A DNA stretch of 64,000 nt from NCBI RefSeq assembly GCF_004342165.1, contig NZ_SMAL01000002.1:186001-250000 (forward strand), given 5' to 3'. This DNA comes from Natranaerovirga pectinivora (GTDB taxonomy: Bacteria; Bacillota; Clostridia; Lachnospirales; DSM-24629). Each line of letters opens with the position of its first letter. The first letter of the stretch is position 1. A program made the position numbers and the translations under genes. The notes beneath the pieces are model-generated. The model ran no database searches, was not told the DNA's origin, and saw only the letters and a program-made list of their open reading frames with translations. Below are positions 44,914 to 54,574 of the stretch, piece by piece.

Positions 44914-46236
44914 ATGAAGAAGATTTTAATAGTAATGATTGTTTTAGCACTAACGGTATCATTAATGGGGTGTGGTAATACGGAACAAACAACGCCTAAT
45001 GACAATTCCACACCAAGTGAGGATGATCAAATCACTCTAAGAATGTCTTGGTGGGGTGGAGATGCACGTCATAATGCCACATTAGAAGTAATTGATCTAT
45101 TTGAAGCAGCATACCCACATATTACTGTGGTTCCTGAATATACTGCATTTGATGGTCATTTCGAAAGAATGGCAGCTCAGCTTGTAGGAAGAGATGAACC
45201 GGATATTATGCAAGTTAATTTTAACTGGTATTATGGGTTTTCTCCTGATGGAGAAGGGTTTTATGATTTATCTACTTTAGAAAATCTTAATTTATCCAAC
45301 TGGCCAGCAGAAAACTTTGAAGTATTAACCATTAATGGAAAAATACAAGGTATTCCTATTAGTATTGGTACTCGTGGATTTGTATACAATGAAGCTATCT
45401 ATGAACAAGCAGGTGTGCCATTCCCAGAGACATGGGATGATTTAATTCAGGCAGGTATAACAATGAGAGAAGTATTAGGTCCTGATTATTATTCATTAGG
45501 AAATTTAAGACATGATTTTGAAATTCCACAATTAATTTTCTCATATTTAGCTCAAAAAACAGGGAAAAATATTTTTGAAAATAATGAAGTAGCTTATACT
45601 GAAGAAGAGTTAACTGATGGTTTCGAGTTTCTTCAAACATTAATTGATAGTAATGTTATTCCAGATTTTCACGCTGATTCTTCCGTAAAAAATCACGAAA
45701 ACCCTAACTGGATTGCAGGTAGATATGCAGGGATTTTCAATTGGAATTCAAATAACAATATATATGAAGCTAATTTGGACCCTAGTCTAAATACTCAATT
45801 AGTTGCAGTTCCATTTATTAAGTTAAGTGATAACCAATTACACAGTGGTGGATTTGATAAAGTGCTTCAAGCTTGGTCAATAAGTGCAAACACATCCCAC
45901 CCTGAGGAAGCTGCATTGTTTTTAGAATTTATTTCCACAGATAGAGATGCAGTCGTTGCACATGGTTTGAATAGAGGGACGCCATTAAATAAGGTAGCAG
46001 AAGCTATTTTAGCAGAAGAAGGATTGTTAGTAGGTATTGACTATGAAGCTTATGTATTAGCTTCCCAAATCGAAGGCACTTATTCGTTCCATCCATTCTT
46101 CGAAGATAATACAGTAAGATCTGCTTATGGGGATGTATTTGAAAGATTTATTATGGGAAATCTCTCTCCAAGAAATGCAGCTGAAGAGCTTATCAGAGAT
46201 ACAAACAGAGCAGTAAAAGAAGCAATGCAAGGTTAA
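44914..46236 (+). CDS. ABC transporter solute-binding lipoprotein (family 1), copy 1
   Basis: The 440-residue protein has a lipoprotein signal (MKKILIVMIVLALTVSLMGC, Cys20 lipidation) and a short Asn/Thr/Ser-rich linker. A family 1 extracellular binding fold follows: ITLRMSWWGGDARHNATLEV, then DEPDIMQVNFNWYYGFSPDG and NPNWIAGRYAGIFNWNSNNN. The ligand is probably a carbohydrate or oligosaccharide, judged from the family and several Trp residues. No permease or ATPase gene is beside it. A paralogue clearly related along its whole length follows 0.6 kb downstream. SD GGAGGAAGG. Confidence 0.88.
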   Translation: MKKILIVMIVLALTVSLMGCGNTEQTTPNDNSTPSEDDQITLRMSWWGGDARHNATLEVIDLFEAAYPHITVVPEYTAFDGHFERMAAQLVGRDEPDIMQVNFNWYYGFSPDGEGFYDLSTLENLNLSNWPAENFEVLTINGKIQGIPISIGTRGFVYNEAIYEQAGVPFPETWDDLIQAGITMREVLGPDYYSLGNLRHDFEIPQLIFSYLAQKTGKNIFENNEVAYTEEELTDGFEFLQTLIDSNVIPDFHADSSVKNHENPNWIAGRYAGIFNWNSNNNIYEANLDPSLNTQLVAVPFIKLSDNQLHSGGFDKVLQAWSISANTSHPEEAALFLEFISTDRDAVVAHGLNRGTPLNKVAEAILAEEGLLVGIDYEAYVLASQIEGTYSFHPFFEDNTVRSAYGDVFERFIMGNLSPRNAAEELIRDTNRAVKEAMQG

Positions 46237-46309
46237 ACCTAACGCTTATAAAATCAATTAATATAGTAATTAATAACAATAATAACGTGATTAACTTAAT
46301 CCCTACATT

Positions 46310-46342
46310 AAAACCGAGATACTATTAGTATCTTGGTTTTTT
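46310..46342 (+). terminator. Terminator of solute-binding protein copy 1
   Basis: AAAACCGAGATACT pairs with AGTATCTTGGTTTT (one G-U pair) around a 3-base loop, then T-run. Confidence 0.88.
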
Positions 46343-46844
46343 GTTTCTTTAGGTATTTTTTATAAGCAGACATATAGAGAAAAGGGGATTAAATATGTAC
46401 AAAATGTGAATAATTTGTGAACATTAACTAAAATTAGATAAAAAATTACTAAAAAACATACATATGTAACTAATGATAAAAAGAAACATTGTATACAATG
46501 AACAAATTTTGGTCATTTTTACTTAAAAAAAACAAAAAATGCACATTTTCATGATATTTAGAACAAAATTGAGCTAGAAACTGAAATGAGAAGAAGATAT
46601 AATAAATATATAAGTTGAACCAATATTTAAACTTAATTAATTTAGAAGAGGAAGTGAAATTAAATTAAGAGAAAAAAGTTAAACATTCTGAAAATATTAC
46701 CTTGTTATAAATTAACTGTTTGGCAATCAGTTAAAGGCATTAAATGAATCATTGGAATTAATTTTTAAGACCCGTTACTAAGATTTAAAGCAATGTGCTT
46801 TAAATATAAAAGTATTCAGATTAAAGCTGAAGGAGGAAGGTTTT
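46343..46844 (+). promoter_or_regulatory. Leader of the second solute-binding protein, with conserved hairpin
   Basis: About 500 bases without a gene. Blocks shared with the first leader include an ACAAAAAATGCA block, a TATAAT-containing block near 46590-46605 and an ATTCTGAAAAT block. A perfect 9-bp hairpin, TTTAAAGCA-atg-TGCTTTAAA (46784-46804), lies about 25 bases before the SD. No ORF supported. Confidence 0.55.
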
Positions 46845-48194
46845 ATGAAGAAAATTATAATAGCGATGATCGTAATGGCACTAACAGTATCCTTAATGGG
46901 GTGTGGTTCTAAAGAAGGAACAAACACAACCCCAGGTAATAATAACAATAATGATGTATCACCAGGAAATACTGATGAAGAAATCACACTTAGAATGTCT
47001 TGGTGGGGTGGGGATGCTCGTCATGAGGCTACTCTAGAAGTAATTAAACTTTTTGAAGAAGCATATCCACATATAACAGTAATACCTGAGTATACAGCAT
47101 TCACAGGTCACTTCGAACGAATTGCAGCTCAACTTACTGCCCAAGATGAACCGGATATTATGCAAATAAACTTTAACTGGTACTATGGATTTTCACCTGA
47201 TGGAAATGGATTCTATGATCTATCAACTTTAGAAAATCTTGATTTATCAAACTGGCCACAAGAAAGTTTTGAGGTATTAACAATAAATGGAAAAATCCAA
47301 GGAATTCCTATAAGTATTGGTGCACGTGGGTTTGTTTTTAATCAAACAACATACGAACAAGCAGGTGTTCCAATTCCAGAGACTTGGGATGACTTAATGG
47401 CAGCAGGAAGAACTTTTAGAGATGTATTAGGTCCTGATTATTATTCATTAGGTAATGTAAGACATGATTATGAAATCCCACATATTATGTTTGCTTACTT
47501 AGCACAAAAAACTGGTAAAGATATTTTTACAAATGATCGAATATCTTATACACTTGAAGAATTAACGAGTGGATTTGATTTTCTTCAAGATTTAATTGAC
47601 AATAATGTAATACCAGACTATCATGCGGATTCTGCTGTAAAGAATCAAGAAAATCCAAACTGGATTTCAGGTCGATATGCAGGTATTTTTAACTGGAATT
47701 CTAATAATAACATATTTGAAAACAATATAGATCCAGCTTTAAATGCTACGATTATAGCGGTTCCACAAATTAAATTAGGGCCTAACCAATTACACAGTGG
47801 AGGCTTTGATAAAATACTTCAAGCATGGTCAATAAGTGCAAATACGCCATATCCTGAAGAATCAGCATTATTCTTAGAATTTATATCTTCAGATAAAGAT
47901 GCAGTAATAGCACATGGTTTAAATAGAGGTATACCATTGAATAGAGTTGCAGAGCAAATACTTGCAGATGCAGGTATGTTAGTAGGAATTAATTATGATG
48001 CATATGTATTAGCTTCTGAAATAACGGATGTATATTCTTTCCACCCATTCTTTGAAGACAATACAGTTAGATCAGCAATTGGAGATGTAATAGAAAGGTT
48101 TATAATGTTAGAAGGTAGTTTCGCTTCAAGAGATGCTGCTGAAGAATTAATTAGAAATACAAACCGAGCGGTATCAGAGGCAATGGAAGGTTAA
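46845..48194 (+). CDS. ABC transporter solute-binding lipoprotein (family 1), copy 2
   Basis: The 449-residue protein is a paralogue of copy 1, aligned end to end. The lipoprotein signal (MKKIIIAMIVMALTVSLMGC), the ITLRMSWWGGDARHEATLEV stretch and the GIPISIGARGFVFNQ and NWISGRYAGIFNWNSNNN stretches are shared. The Asn-rich linker after Cys20 is longer and differs. Family and fold as for copy 1; it may bind a related sugar. Separate leader and terminator mean independent expression. Again no transporter genes are adjacent. Confidence 0.88.
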   Translation: MKKIIIAMIVMALTVSLMGCGSKEGTNTTPGNNNNNDVSPGNTDEEITLRMSWWGGDARHEATLEVIKLFEEAYPHITVIPEYTAFTGHFERIAAQLTAQDEPDIMQINFNWYYGFSPDGNGFYDLSTLENLDLSNWPQESFEVLTINGKIQGIPISIGARGFVFNQTTYEQAGVPIPETWDDLMAAGRTFRDVLGPDYYSLGNVRHDYEIPHIMFAYLAQKTGKDIFTNDRISYTLEELTSGFDFLQDLIDNNVIPDYHADSAVKNQENPNWISGRYAGIFNWNSNNNIFENNIDPALNATIIAVPQIKLGPNQLHSGGFDKILQAWSISANTPYPEESALFLEFISSDKDAVIAHGLNRGIPLNRVAEQILADAGMLVGINYDAYVLASEITDVYSFHPFFEDNTVRSAIGDVIERFIMLEGSFASRDAAEELIRNTNRAVSEAMEG

Positions 48195-48244
48195 ACAATA
48201 CTAATAACGCAAATAAAAAATTTAATATCATCCCTTTCCTATAA

Positions 48245-48279
48245 AAAAATCAAGGAGTTACTGTAGCTCCTTGATTTTT
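48245..48279. terminator. Bidirectional terminator
   Basis: AAAAATCAAGGAG pairs perfectly with CTCCTTGATTTTT; symmetrical A- and T-runs serve both convergent genes. Confidence 0.85.
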
Positions 48280-48283
48280 GCGT

Positions 48284-49261
48284 CTAAAGATGTTTTGCAA
48301 TTTCTGTTATGACCTTATAATTTTCATTTATATAGGATAAAGTCGTTTTCTTTAAAGAGTCTATATTTACTGGTGAGGCATTATCAATATCAGATTGCCT
48401 GTTGGTAATGATGGGGTTTAATCTATAAAGTTTGGTATTAGGAATCTTGCTTACTAGATGATTAGCACTACTTTCTTGTGAGTACATAAAAGAAGATAGT
48501 AAAGGAACGCTATTAAAGGGATTGACCCAGCCAATAAGACCCCAATTTTTCACATCTTTACATAGAAAAGACTTTTCGTTTTTCCCAGTCCCTAGAGATA
48601 CAAAAATAAATTCCTCTGCATCGGGGTATATTTTTCTAGCCTCTGCATAGGCGCATAATGTTGGGTTGTTAGCATATAACCCCCCGTCTACAAAGCAATA
48701 AGTATTTTTGCTATTTATAGGCATTGCGTAGTGTGCAGGGAAGTAAGTTGGTGCTGCTGTCGAGGCAAGTGCCACATCTCGTAGATAAAAATTTTGATAA
48801 CCATTATTATGGGATGGGGGTAGATGCTTGAAGAAAAAAGGCTTCATCGTTTGCATGTCAAAAGAAGGTATTATAATATTGGTTAATGAATCTTTTAAAG
48901 TTGCTTGACTAAAATATTCATCAAGAAGAGTTGATAAGTACTTTGTGTTGTATTTGGGTTTGAAGAGCTGAAAAATGGTTCTAATGATTTGCCAATTTTG
49001 ATTGAAAATCAAGTGAGATTTTGTTTCGTATAGGTCACTAATAAGGTCCGTTCTATTACTATAAGGAATACCCCCGATTTTAGGTGCAGATAATAATAAA
49101 GCAATTAATGCTCCAGTGGAAGTGCCAGCAATGATATCAAAACTTTTATACATAGCTTTTCCATTAATTTCTTTTGATAAAGCTTTAAGGATTAAAGCAG
49201 GAATTAATCCTCTAACGCCTCCCCCATCTATGGATAATATTCTAACTGTTTTTTTGCTCAT
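48284..49261 (-). CDS. Patatin-like phospholipase
   Basis: The 325-residue protein has the patatin catalytic layout: oxyanion-hole GGGVRG (about 13-18), nucleophile Ser in GTSTGA (about 46-51) and Asp in VDGGLYANNP (about 190). It would hydrolyse fatty acyl esters of phospholipids. N-terminal ILSIDGGGVRGLIPALIL resembles CapV-type CBASS effectors, but no cyclic nucleotide synthase gene lies near. It has no signal peptide, so is probably cytosolic. The SD is weak (GCGAGAG). A single gene. Confidence 0.85.
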   Translation of the reverse strand: MSKKTVRILSIDGGGVRGLIPALILKALSKEINGKAMYKSFDIIAGTSTGALIALLLSAPKIGGIPYSNRTDLISDLYETKSHLIFNQNWQIIRTIFQLFKPKYNTKYLSTLLDEYFSQATLKDSLTNIIIPSFDMQTMKPFFFKHLPPSHNNGYQNFYLRDVALASTAAPTYFPAHYAMPINSKNTYCFVDGGLYANNPTLCAYAEARKIYPDAEEFIFVSLGTGKNEKSFLCKDVKNWGLIGWVNPFNSVPLLSSFMYSQESSANHLVSKIPNTKLYRLNPIITNRQSDIDNASPVNIDSLKKTTLSYINENYKVITEIAKHL

Positions 49262-49343
49262 AAAAACACTCTCGCATTTAGAAATATATATTAGGTCTTA
49301 TTATATATTTATAGAAGTAGAGAGTGTTTTGTTACTGTTTTAT

Positions 49344-50147
49344 TTATAATTTTATAAACTCAGGCTTTTGCTTTTCAAAAACAGTGTAGTACTTATAGCC
49401 ATGGCTTTTTAAGATGTCATATACTTCATTGAATTTGGAGCATAGGTGGTCAGGTATATGAGCATCTGACCCTATTGTAATAATTTCGCCACCTAATTCT
49501 TTATATCTCTTGATGATTTCTACATTTGGATGAGGATTACCTAAACCATAACGTATACCAGATGTGTTAATTTCTATGCCTTTATGGTTATGGATTAATT
49601 TAAGTAATAAGGCATCGATAATATCCGTATAATTAGAGTGAGATATTAATTTGTTGTCATAAGGACCATATCTAACGATGTAATCAAGATGACCATAAAC
49701 TTGAAAGCCAGAAAATGCGTCAATATTCTCAATGATACTCTCTAAATAACGTCCATAAGCCGTATGTTCACTTTTGTTTTTGTAATAAGCCCTAAGATAT
49801 GGGTCAATGCCATCAACAAGGTGAGAAGACCCTATAATGAAGTCAAAAGGATGATTGTTAATAATCTTATCATAGTAATCCTTTAAATGAGGTTGCAAAC
49901 CTAATTCAATACCTATTAGTATGTGAATATCCTTTTTATATTTATCTTGAAGGCTTTCTAATGTATGAAAGTAGTCAGAAATGTCAAAAGTAAATATAAT
50001 ATCTTCAGTTGGATAGTCAGCATCATAATGATCTGTAATACAAAGTTTTTTAACACCTAAATCTATGGCTTTTTTTATTGTGTCTTCTGGAAGGGTCTTT
50101 GAATCCCCAGAAAAATGAGTATGTACATGATAATCAGAATAAAACAT
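49344..50147 (-). CDS. PHP-family phosphatase (histidinol-phosphatase type)
   Basis: The 267-residue protein has the PHP metal motif YHVHTHFSGDS at the N-terminus, ITDHYDADYP, GSSHLVDG and a final GSDAH near the C-terminus, giving the usual three-metal site. HisK/HisJ-type enzymes dephosphorylate histidinol-phosphate in histidine synthesis; no his genes are nearby, so another phosphoester is possible. ATG 50147 is chosen because GGAGG lies seven bases upstream. Single gene. Confidence 0.82.
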   Translation of the reverse strand: MFYSDYHVHTHFSGDSKTLPEDTIKKAIDLGVKKLCITDHYDADYPTEDIIFTFDISDYFHTLESLQDKYKKDIHILIGIELGLQPHLKDYYDKIINNHPFDFIIGSSHLVDGIDPYLRAYYKNKSEHTAYGRYLESIIENIDAFSGFQVYGHLDYIVRYGPYDNKLISHSNYTDIIDALLLKLIHNHKGIEINTSGIRYGLGNPHPNVEIIKRYKELGGEIITIGSDAHIPDHLCSKFNEVYDILKSHGYKYYTVFEKQKPEFIKL

Positions 50148-50492
50148 AAAGAACCTCCTATATATTAGGGTAATATGTATTGTATTTTTAAAAAAAATCA
50201 ACCGTTATTTACAAAGATAATAATGGAAGTATCCAAAAAAGAATATATAATAAGTCTAATAGGATGTATAAGATACGTCAAGTGAATTACTGTGATTTTA
50301 CACAAAGATTTATAGTTTATGAGTATAAAAATATGCTATATACTCAAGGGAAAAATAAAAATTGTTAAGTTAATGTAAAGTTTAATAATAATTTATATTA
50401 TAGCTTGTATTTGACGAAATTTGTGGTAAGATAAAAATTGTTGTTTTACATAAAATTAACTAAGACTTAACAAAGCATTTGGGAGGACAAAG
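50148..50492. other. Intergenic region between divergent genes, with TTWAC repeats
   Basis: 345 bases with no ORF. Three TTWAC repeats at 50445, 50456 and 50467 are spaced exactly 11 bases apart, the pattern of PhoP/PhoB binding sites in Gram-positives, directly before the Na/Pi symporter. They lie close to the SD (50481), so activation through this site would need a promoter further upstream; TTGACG at 50411-50416 has no good -10. Confidence 0.35.
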
Positions 50493-52136
50493 ATGGAATT
50501 AATTATTACGTTTATAGGTGGTTTTGCCATTTTCTTGTATGGAATGAACCAAATGGGAAAAGGTCTACAAAAGGCTGCTGGAAACAAGATGAAACAATTA
50601 CTTGCCGTTTTGACGAATAATCGCTTTTTAGGTGTAATTGTTGGAGCTTTAGTGACTGCCATTGTACAAAGTAGTTCTGCAACAACAGTTATGATCGTTG
50701 GATTTGTTAATGCTGGTTTGCTTAATTTGACCCAAGCAGTTGGTGTCATTATGGGTGCTAATATTGGTACGACAATTACCTCTTGGGTAGTGGCAATGGG
50801 AGAATGGTCTAAATACCTTAAACCAGATAATATGGCACCGGTAGCAATTGCCATTGGTGCATACTTAATGTTCTTTACTAAAGATAAAAAGAAGAAACAA
50901 ATAGGTGAAATATTTGTAGGATTTGGTATGTTATTTATTGGTTTAGGATTTATGTCGGATGCTGTAAAACCCTATAGAACCAGTCCTGTTTTTAAAGAGG
51001 CTTTCAAAGCTTTTGGTGAAAATCCTTTTCTTGGGATTTTGGTAGGGGCAGTTGTTACATTTTTAGTACAAAGTAGCTCTGCATCTGTTGGTATACTTCA
51101 AACCATTGCAGCAGCAACATTTTTACCATTTAATGCAGCTGTATATATTATATTAGGTCAAAATATAGGGACTTGTATGACAGCTTTATTATCTAGTATA
51201 GGAGCAAATAAAACTGCAAAAAGAGCTGCATATATACATTTACTCTTTAATATTATAGGAACGATTATATTCACCGTAGGTATTATCATATTCTTTACTT
51301 ATATTAATCCAGAAATGGGTTACACTGAAACGACGATGACAAGTATTAGTATTTTCCATACTATCTTTAATGTTGGAAGTACATTGTTATTATTTCCATT
51401 TGCATCTTACTTGGTACATTTATCAGGTAAGATTGTACGAGGGCAGGACAAGCCTGATGCAAGTAATCAAGACACTGTATTACGTCATTTAGATGAAAGA
51501 ATATTAGAAACACCTTCCTTTGCAGTAGAGAATGCTATAAAAGAAGTTGTATATATGGGAAGACTTGCAATAGAAAATACTAAAATTGCAACGGAAGCGC
51601 TATTAGAAAGAGATGTAGAAAAGTATCAAAAAGCAAAAGAAAATGAAAAACATATTAATAAAATAGAAAGACTGATTACGGATTATTTGGTTAAGATAAG
51701 CAATACATCTATCAATGAACATCAAAAACAAATTGTTAATAACCTATTTAATTCTATAAATGATATTGAAAGAGTAGGGGACCATGCAGAAAACATAGCC
51801 GAATTGGCTGAATATCACATGGCAAATGATCTATATCTTTCAGATGATGCATTACAAGAATTAACTCAAATGATACAAAAAACAATAGAAACTATTGAAT
51901 TAGCAATAGATGCAAGAGAAAATGAAGACATTGAAGCCATCAGAAAAGTCATTCAAAATGAAGAAATTGTGGACACATTAGAAGAAGAGTTAAGAGAAAG
52001 ACATATTAAACGCTTATCTCAAAACTTATGTACTGCTACAACAGGTGTTGTATTCTTAGACACAATAAGCAATCTTGAAAGAATTTCTGACCATGCATTA
52101 AATATTGCTTATTATGTTAAAGACGAGATATTGTAA
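50493..52136 (+). CDS. Na/Pi cotransporter family protein with PhoU domain
   Basis: The 547-residue protein has an N-terminal NptA/PNaS-type membrane domain (about 1-320) with the two inverted QSSSA motifs (VQSSSATT near 60 and VQSSSASV near 190) and GANIGTT / GQNIGTC. A cytoplasmic PhoU-like helical domain follows (about 360-540). It would carry Na+ with phosphate; the PhoU part probably regulates it. SD GGGAGG is seven bases upstream. A possible Pho-type repeat array lies just before the gene, and a terminator after it overlaps the cggR promoter. Confidence 0.88.
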   Translation: MELIITFIGGFAIFLYGMNQMGKGLQKAAGNKMKQLLAVLTNNRFLGVIVGALVTAIVQSSSATTVMIVGFVNAGLLNLTQAVGVIMGANIGTTITSWVVAMGEWSKYLKPDNMAPVAIAIGAYLMFFTKDKKKKQIGEIFVGFGMLFIGLGFMSDAVKPYRTSPVFKEAFKAFGENPFLGILVGAVVTFLVQSSSASVGILQTIAAATFLPFNAAVYIILGQNIGTCMTALLSSIGANKTAKRAAYIHLLFNIIGTIIFTVGIIIFFTYINPEMGYTETTMTSISIFHTIFNVGSTLLLFPFASYLVHLSGKIVRGQDKPDASNQDTVLRHLDERILETPSFAVENAIKEVVYMGRLAIENTKIATEALLERDVEKYQKAKENEKHINKIERLITDYLVKISNTSINEHQKQIVNNLFNSINDIERVGDHAENIAELAEYHMANDLYLSDDALQELTQMIQKTIETIELAIDARENEDIEAIRKVIQNEEIVDTLEEELRERHIKRLSQNLCTATTGVVFLDTISNLERISDHALNIAYYVKDEIL

Positions 52137-52174
52137 AAGATTTGTAAAGTTTTAATTAAAAAAGAAAAAATTAC

Positions 52175-52237
52175 TTGAAATTTCCATGGTAATTGGGTAA
52201 AATAGACACTGAGAATAAAATTTCTCAGTGTTTTTTT
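52175..52237 (+). promoter_or_regulatory. cggR promoter overlapping the upstream gene's terminator
   Basis: TTGAAA (52175-52180) and TAAAAT (52198-52203) at 17 bp. The terminator hairpin ACACTGAGA with TCTCAGTGT (52206-52231), followed by T to 52237, begins two bases after the -10. Transcription would start near 52210, inside the left arm. Transcripts read through from the Na/Pi gene would form the full hairpin; those from the cggR promoter would not. Confidence 0.6.
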
Positions 52238-52245
52238 GTTTGAAT

Positions 52246-52280
52246 TGGGACTAAAAACGTCACGAGGGACTGAAAAGGTC
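52246..52280 (+). promoter_or_regulatory. CggR operator (tandem GGGAC...GTC)
   Basis: TGGGAC-N6-CGTC-N3-AGGGAC-N6-GGTC closely follows the B. subtilis CggR operator CGGGAC-N6-TGTC repeated twice; the spacing between the halves is one base shorter. It lies between the promoter and the cggR SD, so CggR would act as a roadblock, released by fructose-1,6-bisphosphate. Confidence 0.8.
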
Positions 52281-52295
52281 CACAAGGATGGTATT

Positions 52296-53339
52296 ATGGA
52301 CAAATCTTTAAATTGTTTAAATAAAATTATACCAAATGAAATACAAGTTCTAAATAGAAGATATGAAGTTCTAAAAGCAATAGAAAGTAGTCAACCAATA
52401 GGTAGAAGACAATTAGCAACAACATTAAACAATACTGAAAAAATTATTAGAAATGAAGTTGAATTTCTAAAAGAATTAGATTATATTCAAGTATCCACTT
52501 CAGGAATGACAATTACTGAAGAAGGAAAGAATATATTAGCTGAAGTAGAAATGGTTATCCGAAATTTAAGAGGATTATATAGCTTAGAAGATATCATTAA
52601 AAAAATACTAAAATGTGACAAAGTGGTTATTGTATCAGGTGATATAGCTCATAATATATCTGTTAGAGAAAATATAGGCAAAGCAGCTGCAAAAGTATTA
52701 TTGAATAAAATTGGTAATAATTCAATTATTGCTGTTGCAGGAGGAAGTACAGTATACCATGTTGTACATTCCATCAAAACAAATAAAAAGTATCCTGAGG
52801 TATTGGTGCTACCTGCCAGAGGAAGTTTAAGAAATAATGTTGAGTACCAAGCCAATTCATTAACAGCTAAGCTGGCTACTAAATTAGAAGCAAATTATGA
52901 ATTGTTAAACATACCAGATAATCTTAGCCGAAAATCCTTAGAAAGTGTAAGGAAAGAACCAGATATCCAAAAAACAATCAATAAAATATTAAAATCCAAT
53001 ATTATTTTATGTGGAATTGGTAATGCTAATGAAATGGTTGTTAGAAGAAACTTAGCAGATACGGTTATTGAGTTTTTAAATCGAAAAGAAGCTGTAGCTG
53101 AGGCTTTAGGATATTATTTAAACAAAGATGGAGAAATAGTGTATACATCACGTTCCATTGGTATAAAATTAGAACAGATGACAAAAACTGCCTATCCCAT
53201 TGCTGTAGCAGCTGGGAAATCTAAAGCACAAGCCATTATAGCTTTTTCAAAATTTATAAACAATGGGTGTTTTATTATGGATGAAGGGGCAGCAAAAGAA
53301 ATTATAAACTTAACAGATAACAATAACTTAGTTTTATAG
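52296..53339 (+). CDS. cggR: Central glycolytic genes regulator (SorC/DeoR family)
   Basis: The 347-residue protein has an N-terminal winged helix ([28 protein letters not shown]) and a C-terminal phosphosugar-binding domain (about 90-340) with the [12 protein letters not shown] loop and GIGNA. CggR represses the gap operon and is inactivated by fructose-1,6-bisphosphate. It precedes gap-pgk-tpiA-gpmI-eno here, the same order as in B. subtilis, with a matching operator upstream. ATG 52296 follows AAGGATGG. Confidence 0.95.
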   Translation: MDKSLNCLNKIIPNEIQVLNRRYEVLKAIESSQPIGRRQLATTLNNTEKIIRNEVEFLKELDYIQVSTSGMTITEEGKNILAEVEMVIRNLRGLYSLEDIIKKILKCDKVVIVSGDIAHNISVRENIGKAAAKVLLNKIGNNSIIAVAGGSTVYHVVHSIKTNKKYPEVLVLPARGSLRNNVEYQANSLTAKLATKLEANYELLNIPDNLSRKSLESVRKEPDIQKTINKILKSNIILCGIGNANEMVVRRNLADTVIEFLNRKEAVAEALGYYLNKDGEIVYTSRSIGIKLEQMTKTAYPIAVAAGKSKAQAIIAFSKFINNGCFIMDEGAAKEIINLTDNNNLVL

Positions 53340-53389
53340 CTGTCAAAAGCTTAAAAATAAATTCAAACAATATTAGGAGGAAAATTAAT

Positions 53390-54373
53390 ATGGCAAAAAT
53401 AGCAATTAATGGTTTTGGACGTATTGGACGTAATGCATTCAAAGTAGCCGTTGAAAAAGGTTTAGACATCGTAGCAATTAATGATTTAACTGATGCAGAA
53501 ACATTAGCTCACCTTTTAAAATATGACTCTTGTTTTGGAAAATTCAATGGTACAGTTGAAGTTAATGGTACTAACTTAGTTGTAAATGGTAAAGAAATCA
53601 AAGTTATAGCTGAAAGAAACCCAGCAGATTTACCTTGGGGAGAATTAAATGTTGATATCGTAATTGAATCTACAGGAATCTTTAGATCAAAAGATCAAGC
53701 TCAATTACATATTGATGCTGGTGCAAAAAAAGTAATCATTTCTGCTCCTGGTAAAGGAACAAAATCAATCGTTATGGGTGTTAATGAAGGAGATTATAAT
53801 CCTGCAGAAGACAATATCGTAGACAATGCTTCTTGTACTACAAACTGTTTAGCACCATTTGCTAAAGTATTAAATGATAACTTTGGAATCAAAAGAGGTA
53901 TCATGACAACTGTTCATGCTTACACAAATGACCAAAGAATCTTAGACTTACCTCACGAAGATTTAAGAAGAGCTCGTGCAGCTGCTGAATCAATTATCCC
54001 AACAACTACAGGTGCTGCTGAAGCCGTTGCTAAAGTAATTCCTGAGTTAAAAGGAAAATTAACAGGTATGGCTATGCGTGTTCCAACGCCTACAGTTTCA
54101 GTAGTAGATTTAACTGCTGAATTAGCTAAAGATGTAACTGTAGAAGAAGTAAATGCAGCTTTAAAAGCAGCAGAATCAAATGTTTTAGGATACTCAGATG
54201 AGCCATTAGTATCTATTGACTACCGTCAAGACCCACGTTCTTCTATTATTGATGGATTATCTACATTAGTAATGGAAGGCAACTTAGTTAAAGTAGTTTC
54301 TTGGTACGATAATGAGTGGGGTTACTCAAACAGAATAGTAGACCTTACTGAATATATAGCTAAATCATTATAA
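53390..54373 (+). CDS. gap: Glyceraldehyde-3-phosphate dehydrogenase
   Basis: The 327-residue protein has the NAD loop [13 protein letters not shown]-specific Asp in AINDLTD, and catalytic Cys in [11 protein letters not shown] (about 144-154). It oxidises glyceraldehyde-3-phosphate to 1,3-bisphosphoglycerate. SD AGGAGG precedes the ATG. A terminator-like hairpin follows at once, so gap may be the most abundant mRNA of the cluster, with partial readthrough to pgk. Codons are skewed to C-ending Phe/Tyr/Asn as in highly expressed genes. Confidence 0.98.
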   Translation: MAKIAINGFGRIGRNAFKVAVEKGLDIVAINDLTDAETLAHLLKYDSCFGKFNGTVEVNGTNLVVNGKEIKVIAERNPADLPWGELNVDIVIESTGIFRSKDQAQLHIDAGAKKVIISAPGKGTKSIVMGVNEGDYNPAEDNIVDNASCTTNCLAPFAKVLNDNFGIKRGIMTTVHAYTNDQRILDLPHEDLRRARAAAESIIPTTTGAAEAVAKVIPELKGKLTGMAMRVPTPTVSVVDLTAELAKDVTVEEVNAALKAAESNVLGYSDEPLVSIDYRQDPRSSIIDGLSTLVMEGNLVKVVSWYDNEWGYSNRIVDLTEYIAKSL

Positions 54374-54377
54374 TAAT

Positions 54378-54420
54378 AAAGGTCCGGTCTTGTAGGTTTA
54401 GACTATAGGATCGGGCCTTT
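54378..54420 (+). terminator. Terminator-like hairpin after gap
   Basis: AAAGGTCCGGTC pairs with GATCGGGCCTTT (two G-U pairs) around a 19-base loop; short U-rich tail. Confidence 0.75.
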
Positions 54421-54446
54421 ATTTAAATTGAAAATCGTCTGATAAT

Positions 54447-54532
54447 GTTTAATCAAGGAATATATTATTAAATTGGCTGCCTTTCCTTTCAGCCGGTCGA
54501 CGCCAATTCAATAATATATCCCTTGATTAAAC
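54447..54532. repeat. Long near-perfect hairpin in the gap-pgk gap
   Basis: Arms 54447-54477 and 54502-54532 pair over 29 of 31 bases around a 24-base loop; CGTC/GACG at 54436-54439 and 54535-54538 add an outer clamp. GGCTG (54475-54479) can also pair with CAGCC (54490-54494), an alternative fold. The arm motif TCAAGGAATATAT recurs in the pgk-tpiA hairpin. Confidence 0.75.
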
Positions 54533-54574
54533 CTGACGAATACTTACTTGATCGTAGAAAGGGGAACAATTACA

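Noticed and set aside
48284-49261. CBASS or other antiphage operon around the patatin gene
   Set aside because: Neighbours are solute-binding proteins and a PHP phosphatase; no synthase, ubiquitin-like or nuclease genes.
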